From Marinobacter bohaiensis (GTDB lineage: Bacteria; Pseudomonadota; Gammaproteobacteria; Pseudomonadales; Oleiphilaceae): a DNA stretch of 64,000 bases. Positions 55,139 to 63,642 of this stretch are shown here, piece by piece. A program made the translations under genes and the position numbers. Position 1 is the stretch's first letter. Every line of letters begins with the position of its first letter. The stretch is from the NCBI RefSeq assembly GCF_003258515.1, contig NZ_QGEH01000001.1, forward strand, positions 992,001 to 1,056,000. The letters are read 5' to 3'. Under the pieces are notes generated by a model, which saw only the letters and a list, made by a program, of their open reading frames with translations, did no database searches and had not been told where the DNA came from.

Positions 55139-55502
55139 TGTTGATTCAGAAGAGGAACGGTTGCGAAACCTCGCCGGCAAGCTGCCAGACGAAAGCCGGA
55201 AGGCCCTGTTTGGCGAACTCCGGGGGCAGATAAAAGATCCCGATACCTACGCCGTGCTGAACTGGTTTTTCCCCATCGGAATCCATCATCTTTATCTCAG
55301 AAGATGGTTCAGTGCGCTGGCGGATATCGGGCTGATCGCTATCGGCATCGTATTGCTGGTGCTGGATTTTCTTTGGGCCGGCGTCATTCTGATTGGTGTG
55401 GTTTCCGCCTGGGAGCTGTGGGCCCTGTTCAGGTCGCAGATTATCGTCCAGGACTGGAATAACCAGGCCTATCGATCCCTTCTTGAGAAGTATGGCGCGT
55501 AG
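55122..55502 (+). CDS. TM2-domain membrane protein
   Basis: The 126-residue protein has a charged N-terminal half and then the TM2 pattern. NWFFPIGIHHLYLRRW leads into two hydrophobic helices (ALADIGLIAIGIVLLVLDF and LWAGVILIGVVSAWELWALF) with a short turn between them. TM2 proteins are found from bacteria to animals and mostly lack assigned function. The ATG at 55122 lies inside the yidD-like gene, so the three small genes are probably one operon. Confidence 0.8.
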   Translation: MLKQSDVDSEEERLRNLAGKLPDESRKALFGELRGQIKDPDTYAVLNWFFPIGIHHLYLRRWFSALADIGLIAIGIVLLVLDFLWAGVILIGVVSAWELWALFRSQIIVQDWNNQAYRSLLEKYGA

Positions 55503-55624
55503 GGCGAGCAGAGCACGCTGAAGCATACAGCGCGTTGAGAACGCGTGGCGCGGACTGAACATCAGGCACCGCGAGCTCCGGCAGCCGTTTTCTCCCCATA
55601 TTCCCCATAAAGTCAGTTATCGAA

Positions 55625-55656
55625 GCCAACCTCTTCCGTCTGACGAAGAGGCTGGC
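55625..55656. terminator. Hairpin between convergent TM2 and antiporter genes
   Basis: GCCA-CCTCTTC and GAAGAGG-TGGC arms pair with one mismatch on each side around a CGTCTGAC loop. Lying 123 bp after the TM2 gene and 16 bp from the antiporter stop, it could end transcription from both directions. No strong T tract is present. Confidence 0.5.
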
Positions 55657-55671
55657 TGCAGACTCCTCGTC

Positions 55672-56904
55672 TTATCCTCTCGTTCTCAAAACCCGCTTAA
55701 CCGTCAGCCCCTGCACCAGGATTGAAAACACCACGACCACGTAGGTCATCGGCAGGATCAGGTCCCGTTCCTCGCTCATCGGCAGTGACAGGGCCAGCGC
55801 TACTGAAATGCCGCCTTTCAGGCCGCCCCAGGTCAGGGCCTTGATGGGGTTGGGCCTGAAGTCCCGGAAAGGCTGCAGCGCGACGACGGGGATCCCCGCC
55901 GAAACGAACCGCACCAGGAGCACCAGCGGCACCGCGATGATCCCGGCCCAGAGCGAGGGCAGCTCGAACGTGATGATCATCAGCTCAAGGCCGATCAGCA
56001 GGAACAGGACCGCGTTCAGGACCTCGTCGACCATTTCCCAGAAGGTATCGAGCTGCTCCTCCGTCTTCTTGGACATGGCGAATGCCCGTCCGTGGTTCCC
56101 GATCATCAGACCGGCGACGACAACCGCGAGCGGGCCGGAGGTGTGCAGCCGACTGGCCAGGGCGTAACCTCCGGCGACGAGGGCCACGGTGATGAGGACT
56201 TCAACCTGATAGTTGTCCAGGTTCTTGAGCAGGTGATAGCCCAGCAGCCCCAGCAGGAAGCCCAGCACGAGGCCGCCGACGGCTTCATGCAGGAACAGCA
56301 TGCCAATGTTCTCGAAGGACGCCTCATGCCGGCCTTGGGCGATCCCCAGAATGGCGATGAACATCACGACCGCGACGCCATCGTTGAACAGGGACTCGCC
56401 GGCGATTTTGGTGGAGAGACTGGCCGGCGCGTTCAGCGATTTGAGGATTGCCATCACGGCCACGGGATCGGTTGGCGCGACCAGGGCGCCAAACAGGAGG
56501 CAATAAATGAAGGGCAATGGACTGCCCAGCCACTGCAGCACATACCACATCGCCCCGCCTACCAGGAACGTCGTGAGGACCACGCCCACGGTGGCCAGTA
56601 AGGCGACCAGCCATTTCTGATCGGCGAGTTCGTCCAGGTTCACGTGCAGGGCGCCGGCGAATAGCAGGAAACTCAGCAGGCCGTTGAGCAGGGTAGGGCC
56701 GAGATCGGCGCCGCCAACCAGTTGCTCGGCCCAGTCGGCCAGGCCGGTCACACCCAACGGTTTCAGCCCGAGCAATATCAGGGAAAACGCCAGCGAAAAG
56801 GCCATGACAGCAATGCTGTTGGGCAAGCCAATGAAACGGGCATTGATATAGCTGAACAGTGCCGACAGGCACAGCAGAATAGCGATGATTTCAAAGAGAG
56901 ACAT
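55672..56904 (-). CDS. CPA1-family Na+/H+ antiporter (NhaP-like)
   Basis: The 410-residue protein has 11-12 hydrophobic segments of the Na+/H+ exchanger fold. The ion-binding Asn-Asp pair is seen in GESLFNDGVAVVMF, after GALVAPTDPVAVMAIL, both typical of NhaP-type CPA1 exchangers. The C-terminus is short, without the long regulatory tail of some NhaP proteins. AAGGA precedes the ATG at 56904; a start six codons earlier would cover that site. Confidence 0.9.
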   Translation of the reverse strand: MSLFEIIAILLCLSALFSYINARFIGLPNSIAVMAFSLAFSLILLGLKPLGVTGLADWAEQLVGGADLGPTLLNGLLSFLLFAGALHVNLDELADQKWLVALLATVGVVLTTFLVGGAMWYVLQWLGSPLPFIYCLLFGALVAPTDPVAVMAILKSLNAPASLSTKIAGESLFNDGVAVVMFIAILGIAQGRHEASFENIGMLFLHEAVGGLVLGFLLGLLGYHLLKNLDNYQVEVLITVALVAGGYALASRLHTSGPLAVVVAGLMIGNHGRAFAMSKKTEEQLDTFWEMVDEVLNAVLFLLIGLELMIITFELPSLWAGIIAVPLVLLVRFVSAGIPVVALQPFRDFRPNPIKALTWGGLKGGISVALALSLPMSEERDLILPMTYVVVVFSILVQGLTVKRVLRTRG

Positions 56905-57263
56905 GCGTTCCTTTACGTCCATGTAGCGGTGGAGAAAGGCCGTTGTGTGAGCGTTCCGGTCGGTCCTGTGTTCGTCCGGTCAGACTCGTGTCGGCCTGGG
57001 CGGGCTATTCTCGCACAGTGTTGGGACGGAGTTTCAGAAGAAATAAGCGGCGCCGAGGCGGCATGGAGCCGGTTTGTCGGTTCGACGCCGCGGCCAGGAA
57101 CTCCTGTCTGGATTGACCGAACGCTCCAATGCTTCCCAGTTGATTTATATCACCAGTCCGACGATCTCTCGCTTGACCCTACACACTATCTCGCGCAAGC
57201 ATGTTCGTATAATTAACTAATGTTCGCATTGCGAACAAATCAGATGATGAGACCCTTTCGACC
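56905..57263. other. Divergent promoter region of the antiporter and atoE genes
   Basis: No gene is supported in this 359-bp spacer. A TATAAT at 57208-57213 is a likely -10 box for atoE, and the palindrome TGTTCGC-ATT-GCGAACA lies just downstream at 57221-57237. The remainder shows nothing recognisable. Confidence 0.5.
57221..57237. promoter_or_regulatory. TGTTCGC/GCGAACA palindrome upstream of atoE
   Basis: The perfect inverted repeat TGTTCGC-N3-GCGAACA sits eight bases after a TATAAT sequence and 27 bases before the atoE start, where a bound repressor would block transcription. An extra GTTCG half-site lies at 57203-57207. GTTCG/CGAAC arms occur in IclR-family operators, but no regulator gene is adjacent. 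Confidence 0.5.
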
Positions 57264-58580
57264 ATGCAAGCTGTGACCAACTTTTCTGTGCGCGTCGTCC
57301 AGCGCTATCTGCCCAGCGCGTTCGTGCTGGCGATCCTGCTGACGGCGATCGTTTTCTTCCTCGGTGTTACGCTCACCGACAGTTCCCCAATGGACATGGC
57401 CAACTATTGGGGCGGTGGCTTCTCCAAGCTGTTCAAGTTTGGCATGCAGATGACCCTGGTGCTGCTGACCGGCTACGTGCTGGCTCTGACACCGGTCGTG
57501 CAGACCTTGCTCTCCGGCATGACACGGCACGCCAGCACGCCCAGGCAGGCGATGGTGCTGACCATCGTGGTGAGCTTCGTCTGCTACTACCTGAACTGGG
57601 GCTTCGGCATGGTGACCGGCGCCATCCTGGCCCGGGAGATGGGGGCCCGAATCAAGGGGCTGCATTTCCCGCTGATCGTGGCCGCCGCATACGGGGGCGA
57701 GCTGGTCCGGGGACCGTCGTCGTCGATTCCCCTGGTCATCGCCACGCCGGGCCATTTCATGGAAGACAGCATCGGGATTGTGCCGGTCACCGAGACTTTA
57801 TACTCGCCCTGGAACATCGCCCTGACCCTGGGCCTGCTGGCGCTGCTGATTGCCTTCTTCATGATGCAGAAACAGCCCGATCGCATCGTGGAGCTGCGTG
57901 CCGGCGACGAGCAGCCAGACGATGAGACCCTCGACAAGGCCTCGATGAGCCCGTCCGACCGCCTGGAGAACAGCCGCTGGCCGACGTTCCTGCTGGGTGT
58001 GCTGGCGGCCACTTTCCTGGTGGGGCAGGCTATCGACAAGGGCTTCAGCATCAACCTGAACACCATCATCCTGATCTTCCTGGCGTTGGGTCTGCTGCTG
58101 CACCGGAGTCCGGCGGCTTACCTGAAAGCGGCGGAAAAGGCGGTCAACGCCGCGCGTGGCATTATCGTGCAGTTCCCTCTGTATGCGGGGATCGCCGGCA
58201 TGATGACCAGCGCCGGCCTGGTGACGCAGTTCAGTGAGGCGATCATTTCCGTCGCCACGCCGACCAGCTTCCCGATCCTGACCTTCCTGTCTGCGGGCAT
58301 CGTCAACTTCTTCATTCCATCGGGCGGCGGTCAGTGGGCCATCCAGGGACCGATCATGATGGAAGCGGCGGCCGCCATCGGCGCGGATCCGGCGCAAACC
58401 ATCATGGCCTTTGCCTGGGGCGATGGCTGGACCAACCAGATCCAGCCCTTCTGGGCTCTGCCGCTGCTGGGCGTGGCGGGGCTCTCGGCTCGCGACATCA
58501 TGGGCTACCTGCTGATCTGGCTGGTGATCGCCGGCGTCGCGATTGCCGGGACGTTTGTGGCGCTGTCCGTCTACGGCTGA
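57264..58580 (+). CDS. atoE: Short-chain fatty acid transporter AtoE family
   Basis: The 438-residue membrane protein has about 11 hydrophobic segments and the family sequences VSFVCYYLNWGFGMVTGAIL, HFPLIVAAAYGGELVRGPSS and FFIPSGGGQWAIQGPIM. AtoE-type carriers import short-chain fatty acids such as butyrate and acetoacetate. The central loop (about 205-235) is polar. No acetoacetate CoA-transferase genes are adjacent. The palindrome upstream suggests control by a regulator encoded elsewhere. Confidence 0.92.
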   Translation: MQAVTNFSVRVVQRYLPSAFVLAILLTAIVFFLGVTLTDSSPMDMANYWGGGFSKLFKFGMQMTLVLLTGYVLALTPVVQTLLSGMTRHASTPRQAMVLTIVVSFVCYYLNWGFGMVTGAILAREMGARIKGLHFPLIVAAAYGGELVRGPSSSIPLVIATPGHFMEDSIGIVPVTETLYSPWNIALTLGLLALLIAFFMMQKQPDRIVELRAGDEQPDDETLDKASMSPSDRLENSRWPTFLLGVLAATFLVGQAIDKGFSINLNTIILIFLALGLLLHRSPAAYLKAAEKAVNAARGIIVQFPLYAGIAGMMTSAGLVTQFSEAIISVATPTSFPILTFLSAGIVNFFIPSGGGQWAIQGPIMMEAAAAIGADPAQTIMAFAWGDGWTNQIQPFWALPLLGVAGLSARDIMGYLLIWLVIAGVAIAGTFVALSVYG

Positions 58581-58640
58581 CGCCGCCTCGCGGAATGCCG
58601 ATCTGGCGCCATGCCAGGCCGGCTCCCGCCCACGGCGAAC

Positions 58641-59096
58641 CTATCCCGCCAGCGCCGCCCGCACTTTCTGGCTCAGGTGGCCCATGTCCACCCGGCCGGT
58701 GACCTGCGGGCGCAGGGCGTTCATGACTTTGCCCATGTCCTGCATGCCCTGGGCATCGGCGGTGCTGATCGCCTCGCGGATGAGGCCGTCCAGCTCGTCG
58801 TCGGTGAGGGCGGCGGGCATGAATTCCTCGATGATGACCATCTCCGCCCGTTCCTTGTCGGCCAGCTCCTGGCGACCGGCGTCGTCGTACTGACTGGCGG
58901 CATCGCGACGCTGCTTCAGCATCTTGTCCAGCACCTTCAGCACTTCGTCGTCGCTGAGATCGCGGCGTTCATCGATCTCGATCTGCTTGATCGCGGCCTG
59001 GGCCATGCGCAGGGTGACCAACCGGTCCTTGTCCTTGTTGCGCATCGCCTCCTTGACGGCTCCGGCCAGTGTTTCCTTGAGGGATGGGGCAGACAT
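58641..59096 (-). CDS. GatB/YqeY domain protein
   Basis: The 151-residue cytosolic protein is a stand-alone YqeY domain, similar to the tRNA-binding tail of amidotransferase subunit GatB. Family stretches are LVTLRMAQAAIKQIEIDERR, LADKERAEMVIIEEFMP and MGKVMNALRPQVTGRVDMG. In most gammaproteobacteria the gene lies near rpsU and dnaG; here it is isolated between atoE and an unknown membrane-protein gene. Its cellular role is not settled. Confidence 0.92.
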   Translation of the reverse strand: MSAPSLKETLAGAVKEAMRNKDKDRLVTLRMAQAAIKQIEIDERRDLSDDEVLKVLDKMLKQRRDAASQYDDAGRQELADKERAEMVIIEEFMPAALTDDELDGLIREAISTADAQGMQDMGKVMNALRPQVTGRVDMGHLSQKVRAALAG

Positions 59097-59224
59097 AGCG
59101 GATCTCCTGTGCGAGGTGTTGAGGATGGTACCTTAACCCAAAACGGACCCGGTAGGGACGAGTGCCGCCTGCGGTCGATTGCAGACGTACCGCGATTCGA
59201 GTGTTGGCTGTTTTCTGTCAGCCG

Positions 59225-60571
59225 TTACCCCATCAATCCCAACTGCACCACGACGGACACCGTCAGAGCCGAGGCAAAACCGAACACAAGGGCACTCTTC
59301 AAGTAGCGGGAGATGACGAGGAAAGTCACCAGCGAGAGGATAAGCGTCGCGGTGCCGACGTGGAACAGCGTGCTCTCATTGTTGAACAGGCTGAAGCCGT
59401 CGCCGAACGCGCCATAGATGGATATCAGCTGCAGGAACGCAATAAAAGCCAGGGCCGTGTTCTGTCGTTCGTTCTGTTTCTCGACCTTGTTGTTGTGGAT
59501 GCGATCCTTGGCCTGCAGGTTCAGCTCTATGCTGTCCTTGACGTAGGCGACGTCGTCGTTGCAGTGCCAGCGCTCCATGAGTGCCGTCAGTTCCCGATGA
59601 TACTTTGGGAACAGTCGATTCTTGTAACCCTTGAACTTTGCCAGCAGGTCGTAAAAGGCGAGCCGGACTTCCTCGGCGTCGTCTACTTCCTTTTCGCCAA
59701 TGCCTGCTTTTCTTCGCAGCGTCATGTTGAGCTCATCGGCGAAGTAACTCTTCATGTAGCCCAGGCTGAAGAAGAAGGTCTGGGCACGGATCATCATGTG
59801 AAGGATGTTGACCAGCACTTCAAACGGGAAACCCACGGCGATGGTGTAATTCCAGCCGGGATGAAAAAAGGACCCCGGATAATCCTGACTCATCGACTGG
59901 CCATCAGTGATCTGGCCGACGGTTTCCTCGTTGGCAAAATGGGTTGGATTGATGTCGAAAGCATGCCCCGACATGAGTAGTGGAAGAGTTTTCTCCTCGG
60001 AGAACCCGATATCCTCCCCGGAAAAGGAACCTCCGGCCCCCGGCGGCGTTCCGAGAATCTGGATGACGTCGGCCGTCGCCCGTTTGAAGACGTCGTCCAT
60101 GTACTGTTCGATGCCGAGATTTCTGAACGATGAGCGCTGGCGGAAAATATTCTCAATGATGCCCGTAGGCGGCGGGGCGGTGGTTTCCAGGCAGACTTCG
60201 GTGATCACCAGGAAGCAGGCGTGCGAATCGTACAGAAGGTGACTACGAACATCGCGCACGCCAACCGCGTCGATCCTGGGAGTGGTGAGCCTGGCTGGGT
60301 CGCCGTTGAAAGAAGCTACATGGCTCAACTTCAGTCCCCGGGCCTTGTCGATGGCTTCAAACGCGGTGACCTGGCAGGCGTCTGCTATATCATCAGTTTC
60401 GGAGTAGAAAACGTTGTGCCCTTCCAGCGTGCGATGCGCGCCATACGTGTCGGTCCCGAAGTGGCGGGACATCGATAGCATGGCGTCCACATACTGGGGA
60501 CCCTGGCCATCGTGACTTCGGTAGTCTATGGATGAGAGCAGGAAAAGCTTGAGGTTGCCTGTCGATGTCAT
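59225..60571 (-). CDS. Unknown 448-residue protein with two C-terminal membrane helices
   Basis: I do not recognise this family. The first 360 residues look soluble or peripheral, with conserved-looking patches such as LFLLSSIDYRSHDGQGPQ, LYDSHACFLVITEVCLE and HPGWNYTIAVGFPFEVLVN. After a charged helix (NNKVEKQNERQN) two hydrophobic segments end the chain (LAFIAFLQLISIYGAF and LFHVGTATLILSLVTFLVI). Soluble-then-two-helices recalls CorA-type or sensor-effector topologies, but no GxN motif is present. Its ATG overlaps the SET-domain gene stop by four bases. Confidence 0.7.
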   Translation of the reverse strand: MTSTGNLKLFLLSSIDYRSHDGQGPQYVDAMLSMSRHFGTDTYGAHRTLEGHNVFYSETDDIADACQVTAFEAIDKARGLKLSHVASFNGDPARLTTPRIDAVGVRDVRSHLLYDSHACFLVITEVCLETTAPPPTGIIENIFRQRSSFRNLGIEQYMDDVFKRATADVIQILGTPPGAGGSFSGEDIGFSEEKTLPLLMSGHAFDINPTHFANEETVGQITDGQSMSQDYPGSFFHPGWNYTIAVGFPFEVLVNILHMMIRAQTFFFSLGYMKSYFADELNMTLRRKAGIGEKEVDDAEEVRLAFYDLLAKFKGYKNRLFPKYHRELTALMERWHCNDDVAYVKDSIELNLQAKDRIHNNKVEKQNERQNTALAFIAFLQLISIYGAFGDGFSLFNNESTLFHVGTATLILSLVTFLVISRYLKSALVFGFASALTVSVVVQLGLMG

Positions 60572-60966
60572 AGGTACGTTGCACCGTGTCCGCTCAGGTA
60601 ATCGTCGGGAAGTGGTTCGCTTCGGTAGTCCAGCGTTAGCTCTTCTCCCTCCCGGATAAAGCGCAGCGTGACGATCCGGATCCGGTTGTCACCTAGCCGT
60701 TCCAGCTTAAGGTTAGGCGTACGAGCGTGATTGATGTAGAAGTACCTGGTTTTATAGGGGCGGACTAAAAGGCGGTTGCCCGGCAGCGCATTCCATTCGC
60801 TTGTCAGGTGTTGTGTTTCGTGCAGCGACCAGGGAACCACCTGGCCGTCCAGCTCCGCGATCGCCAGTCCGGCTTCGAGATCTGTGATACAGAACAGACC
60901 GTGACCATGAATGGTGCTGGATGCGATGCGCGTGTATCTGATGTTATCGATAACGTCCGAAAACAA
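60568..60966 (-). CDS. SET-domain protein (putative protein-lysine methyltransferase)
   Basis: The 132-residue protein is almost entirely a SET domain. It has HGHGLF at 20-25, an AGLAIAELDG strand-turn, the cofactor motif INHARTPN at 78-85 and the catalytic GEELTLDY at 107-114. SET enzymes transfer methyl groups from S-adenosylmethionine to lysine side chains. Bacterial stand-alone SET proteins mostly have unknown targets. It appears to start at a TTG with AAGGACC upstream, and is translationally coupled to the 448-residue membrane protein, which might be its substrate or partner. Confidence 0.8.
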   Translation of the reverse strand: MFSDVIDNIRYTRIASSTIHGHGLFCITDLEAGLAIAELDGQVVPWSLHETQHLTSEWNALPGNRLLVRPYKTRYFYINHARTPNLKLERLGDNRIRIVTLRFIREGEELTLDYRSEPLPDDYLSGHGATYL

Positions 60967-61061
60967 GAAAGGTCCTTAGCGAGCCACAGTCTGAAACCGA
61001 TGGCTTCATGCGGAGAGGTCACGCGGGCATTTTGTCTGTTTTCTGTCAGAAAATGAAGTTT

Positions 61062-62024
61062 TCAGATCAACCCCGACCGGATCATGTCGAACATATCGAG
61101 GATCCGCGCCACATACTGATCCTTGGGGCGGAAGCTGCTCTGTGTGCTGATGGAGACGTCTCGCTCCAGATGGTCCAGCAGCTTGTTCAGGCGTCGTCGA
61201 TGCAGTCCCACCGCGGCCTGCACGGGGTCGAAGATAACGCCGGACAGGGCCGCCAGCGCCGCCAAGGCGGCCATGACCGCGACCATCACGCTGGCGGTGG
61301 TGGCCAGTGACGGCTCCGGTGGAAACCAGCTGTAGTACCAGCCGCCGATTGTCTCGCCCAGGATGAAGTCGCGGGCGGCCATAAACTTGGCGAGCATGGA
61401 GGCCAGCACCACGCCGAGCCCGATCCCGCCCGGCGTGAACTTCTGGAACGCAAAGGCCCCCAGCACCGTACAGGAAATGCTGTTGGTGATGTCGGCCGAC
61501 GCTGTGCGGGTGACCCGGTACTGGCTGAGCGCGTCCGCGACCAGCGGCTCGATCAGCGTGCTGAAACGCTGATGGTCGACTGGCTCGAGGGCATGACGCG
61601 CATAGACCGATTCGAGGGATTCGATCAGGTAGTCTTCCAGCAGGGGCCCCGGCTGGCCATCGTTCAGCAGGTCGACCAGGATCAGGTCGGAGATGTGCTG
61701 CTGGACCTGGGTGGTGAAGCCGGCCGGCACCCGGTCCGCAAACTGGTGCAGCCACGCCAGCCGTGGTCGATTGCGAATCAGTATTTTCAGCAGGCACGCC
61801 AGGGCGTACACCGGCGCCCATAGCAGGTTGATCGGCGCCCGCAGCATGTCCCAGCCGAGTGCTTTGCGGTTGGTCTCGATCGCACCGGGATAGTGAAAGT
61901 GGCGATCGATAAAGCCCGGTATCCGTGTCCGGCAGTCGTTGAAATAGCGCGCAATGCCGGCGCGGATGGCCTGCTCGATCTCCGCTTCGGAGACGGGATG
62001 CTCGGGCGATGTGGCATTGGGCAT
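61062..62024 (-). CDS. Unknown membrane-associated protein (DUF6635-like)
   Basis: The 320-residue protein has moderately hydrophobic stretches around residues 55-70 (APINLLWAPVYALACLLKIL) and strong ones near 195-260 (LGVVLASMLAKFMAARDFI, ASVMVAVMAALAALAALSG). A soluble tail follows. I believe similar proteins are annotated DUF6635 in marine gammaproteobacteria, but this is from memory. ATG 62024 was chosen because the charged, proline-rich upstream extension looks unlike coding sequence. No strong ribosome site is visible. Confidence 0.65.
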   Translation of the reverse strand: MPNATSPEHPVSEAEIEQAIRAGIARYFNDCRTRIPGFIDRHFHYPGAIETNRKALGWDMLRAPINLLWAPVYALACLLKILIRNRPRLAWLHQFADRVPAGFTTQVQQHISDLILVDLLNDGQPGPLLEDYLIESLESVYARHALEPVDHQRFSTLIEPLVADALSQYRVTRTASADITNSISCTVLGAFAFQKFTPGGIGLGVVLASMLAKFMAARDFILGETIGGWYYSWFPPEPSLATTASVMVAVMAALAALAALSGVIFDPVQAAVGLHRRRLNKLLDHLERDVSISTQSSFRPKDQYVARILDMFDMIRSGLI

Positions 62025-62312
62025 GGTGAAAGGTGTATCAGCGGGTTTGTGAGTGGCCGGCACATTTAACCGTATTAGAGAAAGCCGGGACAATGTTCCT
62101 GGGGTAGCCTGCACAATCATACTGGCGGCGCGGCTTGCCGGCGACGCTCCGTTGATTGTTTCCGGGAAGCCCTTGCGGATTGAAACCGTACAGCACAACT
62201 CTTACCCTCACAGGCATTGTGATCCGCTGTGCGAGTAAGGGATCACAGTGTAACCGTGCCAGCTTGAGCTCTTCCCGGAGTGCTCGATAGTCGACGAATA
62301 GAGGGGGGCGCC

Positions 62313-63617
62313 ATGAAGTCGTTATCGAGTACCGGTTTCGCGCTGTTCGGCGCTTCGCTGATCGCCATCAGCTACGGTCTGGCGCGCTTCGCCTTTGGTT
62401 TGTTCGTACCTCCCATCCGGGCCGATCTGGGCCTGACGCCCTACGTTATCGGTATTATCGGCGCGCTGCCGCTGATCAGCTTCCTGCTGGCCTCGTCGGT
62501 GGCCTCCTTTCTGGCGGTTCGTTTCGGCGCCCGTAACACGGCGGTGCTGTCCGGCGCGTTTGGCGTGGTCGGGCTGGCGCTGATCAGTCAGGCGTCCGGC
62601 GCGCTATCGCTGGGCGCGGGCGTGTTTGCCTGCGGCCTCTGCACCGGTCTGATGATGCCGGCGCTGACGGCGGCCATGCAGGTACTGGTCGACCGCTCCG
62701 TCCATGGCCGCGTGAGCGCAGTGATGAATGCGGGAACCAGCGTGGGCATCGCCGTTGCCGTACCCGCCGTGCTGTTTCTGGCGGGCATCTGGCGGTACGG
62801 GTACATGGCGTTTGCGATTCTGGCGGCCATCGGGATGTTGGCCGCCTGGTACGTGATTCCGTCGGTATCCCGGGTGACGCCGGCCAATGCGGCGCCGCCG
62901 CCTCCCATCAGCGCGTTGCAGTGGGCGCGCCTGTTCCGGCTATCGCTGTTTGCGTTTGCGATGGGCTTTGTGTCGTCCGCTTACTGGATCTTTGCGCCCG
63001 ACCTGGTGGTGACCCTCGGCGAGTTGCCGCCGTCCGCGACCGGCTGGCTCTGGCTGGCGGTGGGGGTTGCCGGGCTGGGCGGTGCCGTCGTGGCGGATCT
63101 GGCCGACCGCAACAACCCGCCCATCACCCAGGCCCTGATGCTGATGATGCTGGCAGCGAGCCTGGCGCTGCTGGCGGCCAGCCCGGCGCAACTGGTGTTG
63201 GCGACCTTTTCCGCGCTGGTCTTCGGCCTGTCCTACATGAGCCTGACCGGGCTCTACCTGATGACCGGCATCCGCCTGTTACCGGGACGGCTGTCGCTGG
63301 GGCCGGTGCTGCCTTTCATGGCCGTCTCGCTCGGCCAGGCGTCGGGCTCGCCGATCCTCGGCATGCTGGTGAACCAGTTTGGCTACAGCGACGCGTTTGC
63401 CATGTTCGCCGCCATCGGCATTCTCGTGGCCATTCTGTCACCGCTGTACCCGCGCCACATCGATCACGCGGCCGAGGACGAAGCCGAAGAAGAAACCGGT
63501 CTCCAGGCGGCGTACGACTACCAGCTTCAGGACGAAGAGGGTGAGCCGTACACGTATGAGTCGTATGACGCGGATGAGGCCGAGCCGACGGAAAAGGGCG
63601 TTAGCGGTCCCCGGTAA
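62313..63617 (+). CDS. MFS transporter
   Basis: The 434-residue protein has 12 hydrophobic segments in two bundles, starting LIAISYGLARFAFGLFVPPI and containing the MFS loop between helices 2 and 3 (ASFLAVRFGARNTAVL). An acidic C-terminal tail of about 45 residues (EDEAEEETGL, YDADEAEPTEKG) is longer than usual. The GARxxA and SYGLARF features recall YbfB/CynX-type carriers. The substrate is unknown. GAGGGGGG precedes the ATG. Confidence 0.87.
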   Translation: MKSLSSTGFALFGASLIAISYGLARFAFGLFVPPIRADLGLTPYVIGIIGALPLISFLLASSVASFLAVRFGARNTAVLSGAFGVVGLALISQASGALSLGAGVFACGLCTGLMMPALTAAMQVLVDRSVHGRVSAVMNAGTSVGIAVAVPAVLFLAGIWRYGYMAFAILAAIGMLAAWYVIPSVSRVTPANAAPPPPISALQWARLFRLSLFAFAMGFVSSAYWIFAPDLVVTLGELPPSATGWLWLAVGVAGLGGAVVADLADRNNPPITQALMLMMLAASLALLAASPAQLVLATFSALVFGLSYMSLTGLYLMTGIRLLPGRLSLGPVLPFMAVSLGQASGSPILGMLVNQFGYSDAFAMFAAIGILVAILSPLYPRHIDHAAEDEAEEETGLQAAYDYQLQDEEGEPYTYESYDADEAEPTEKGVSGPR

Positions 63618-63642
63618 ACGGCCGGGGCGCTCTCCGTTCCCG

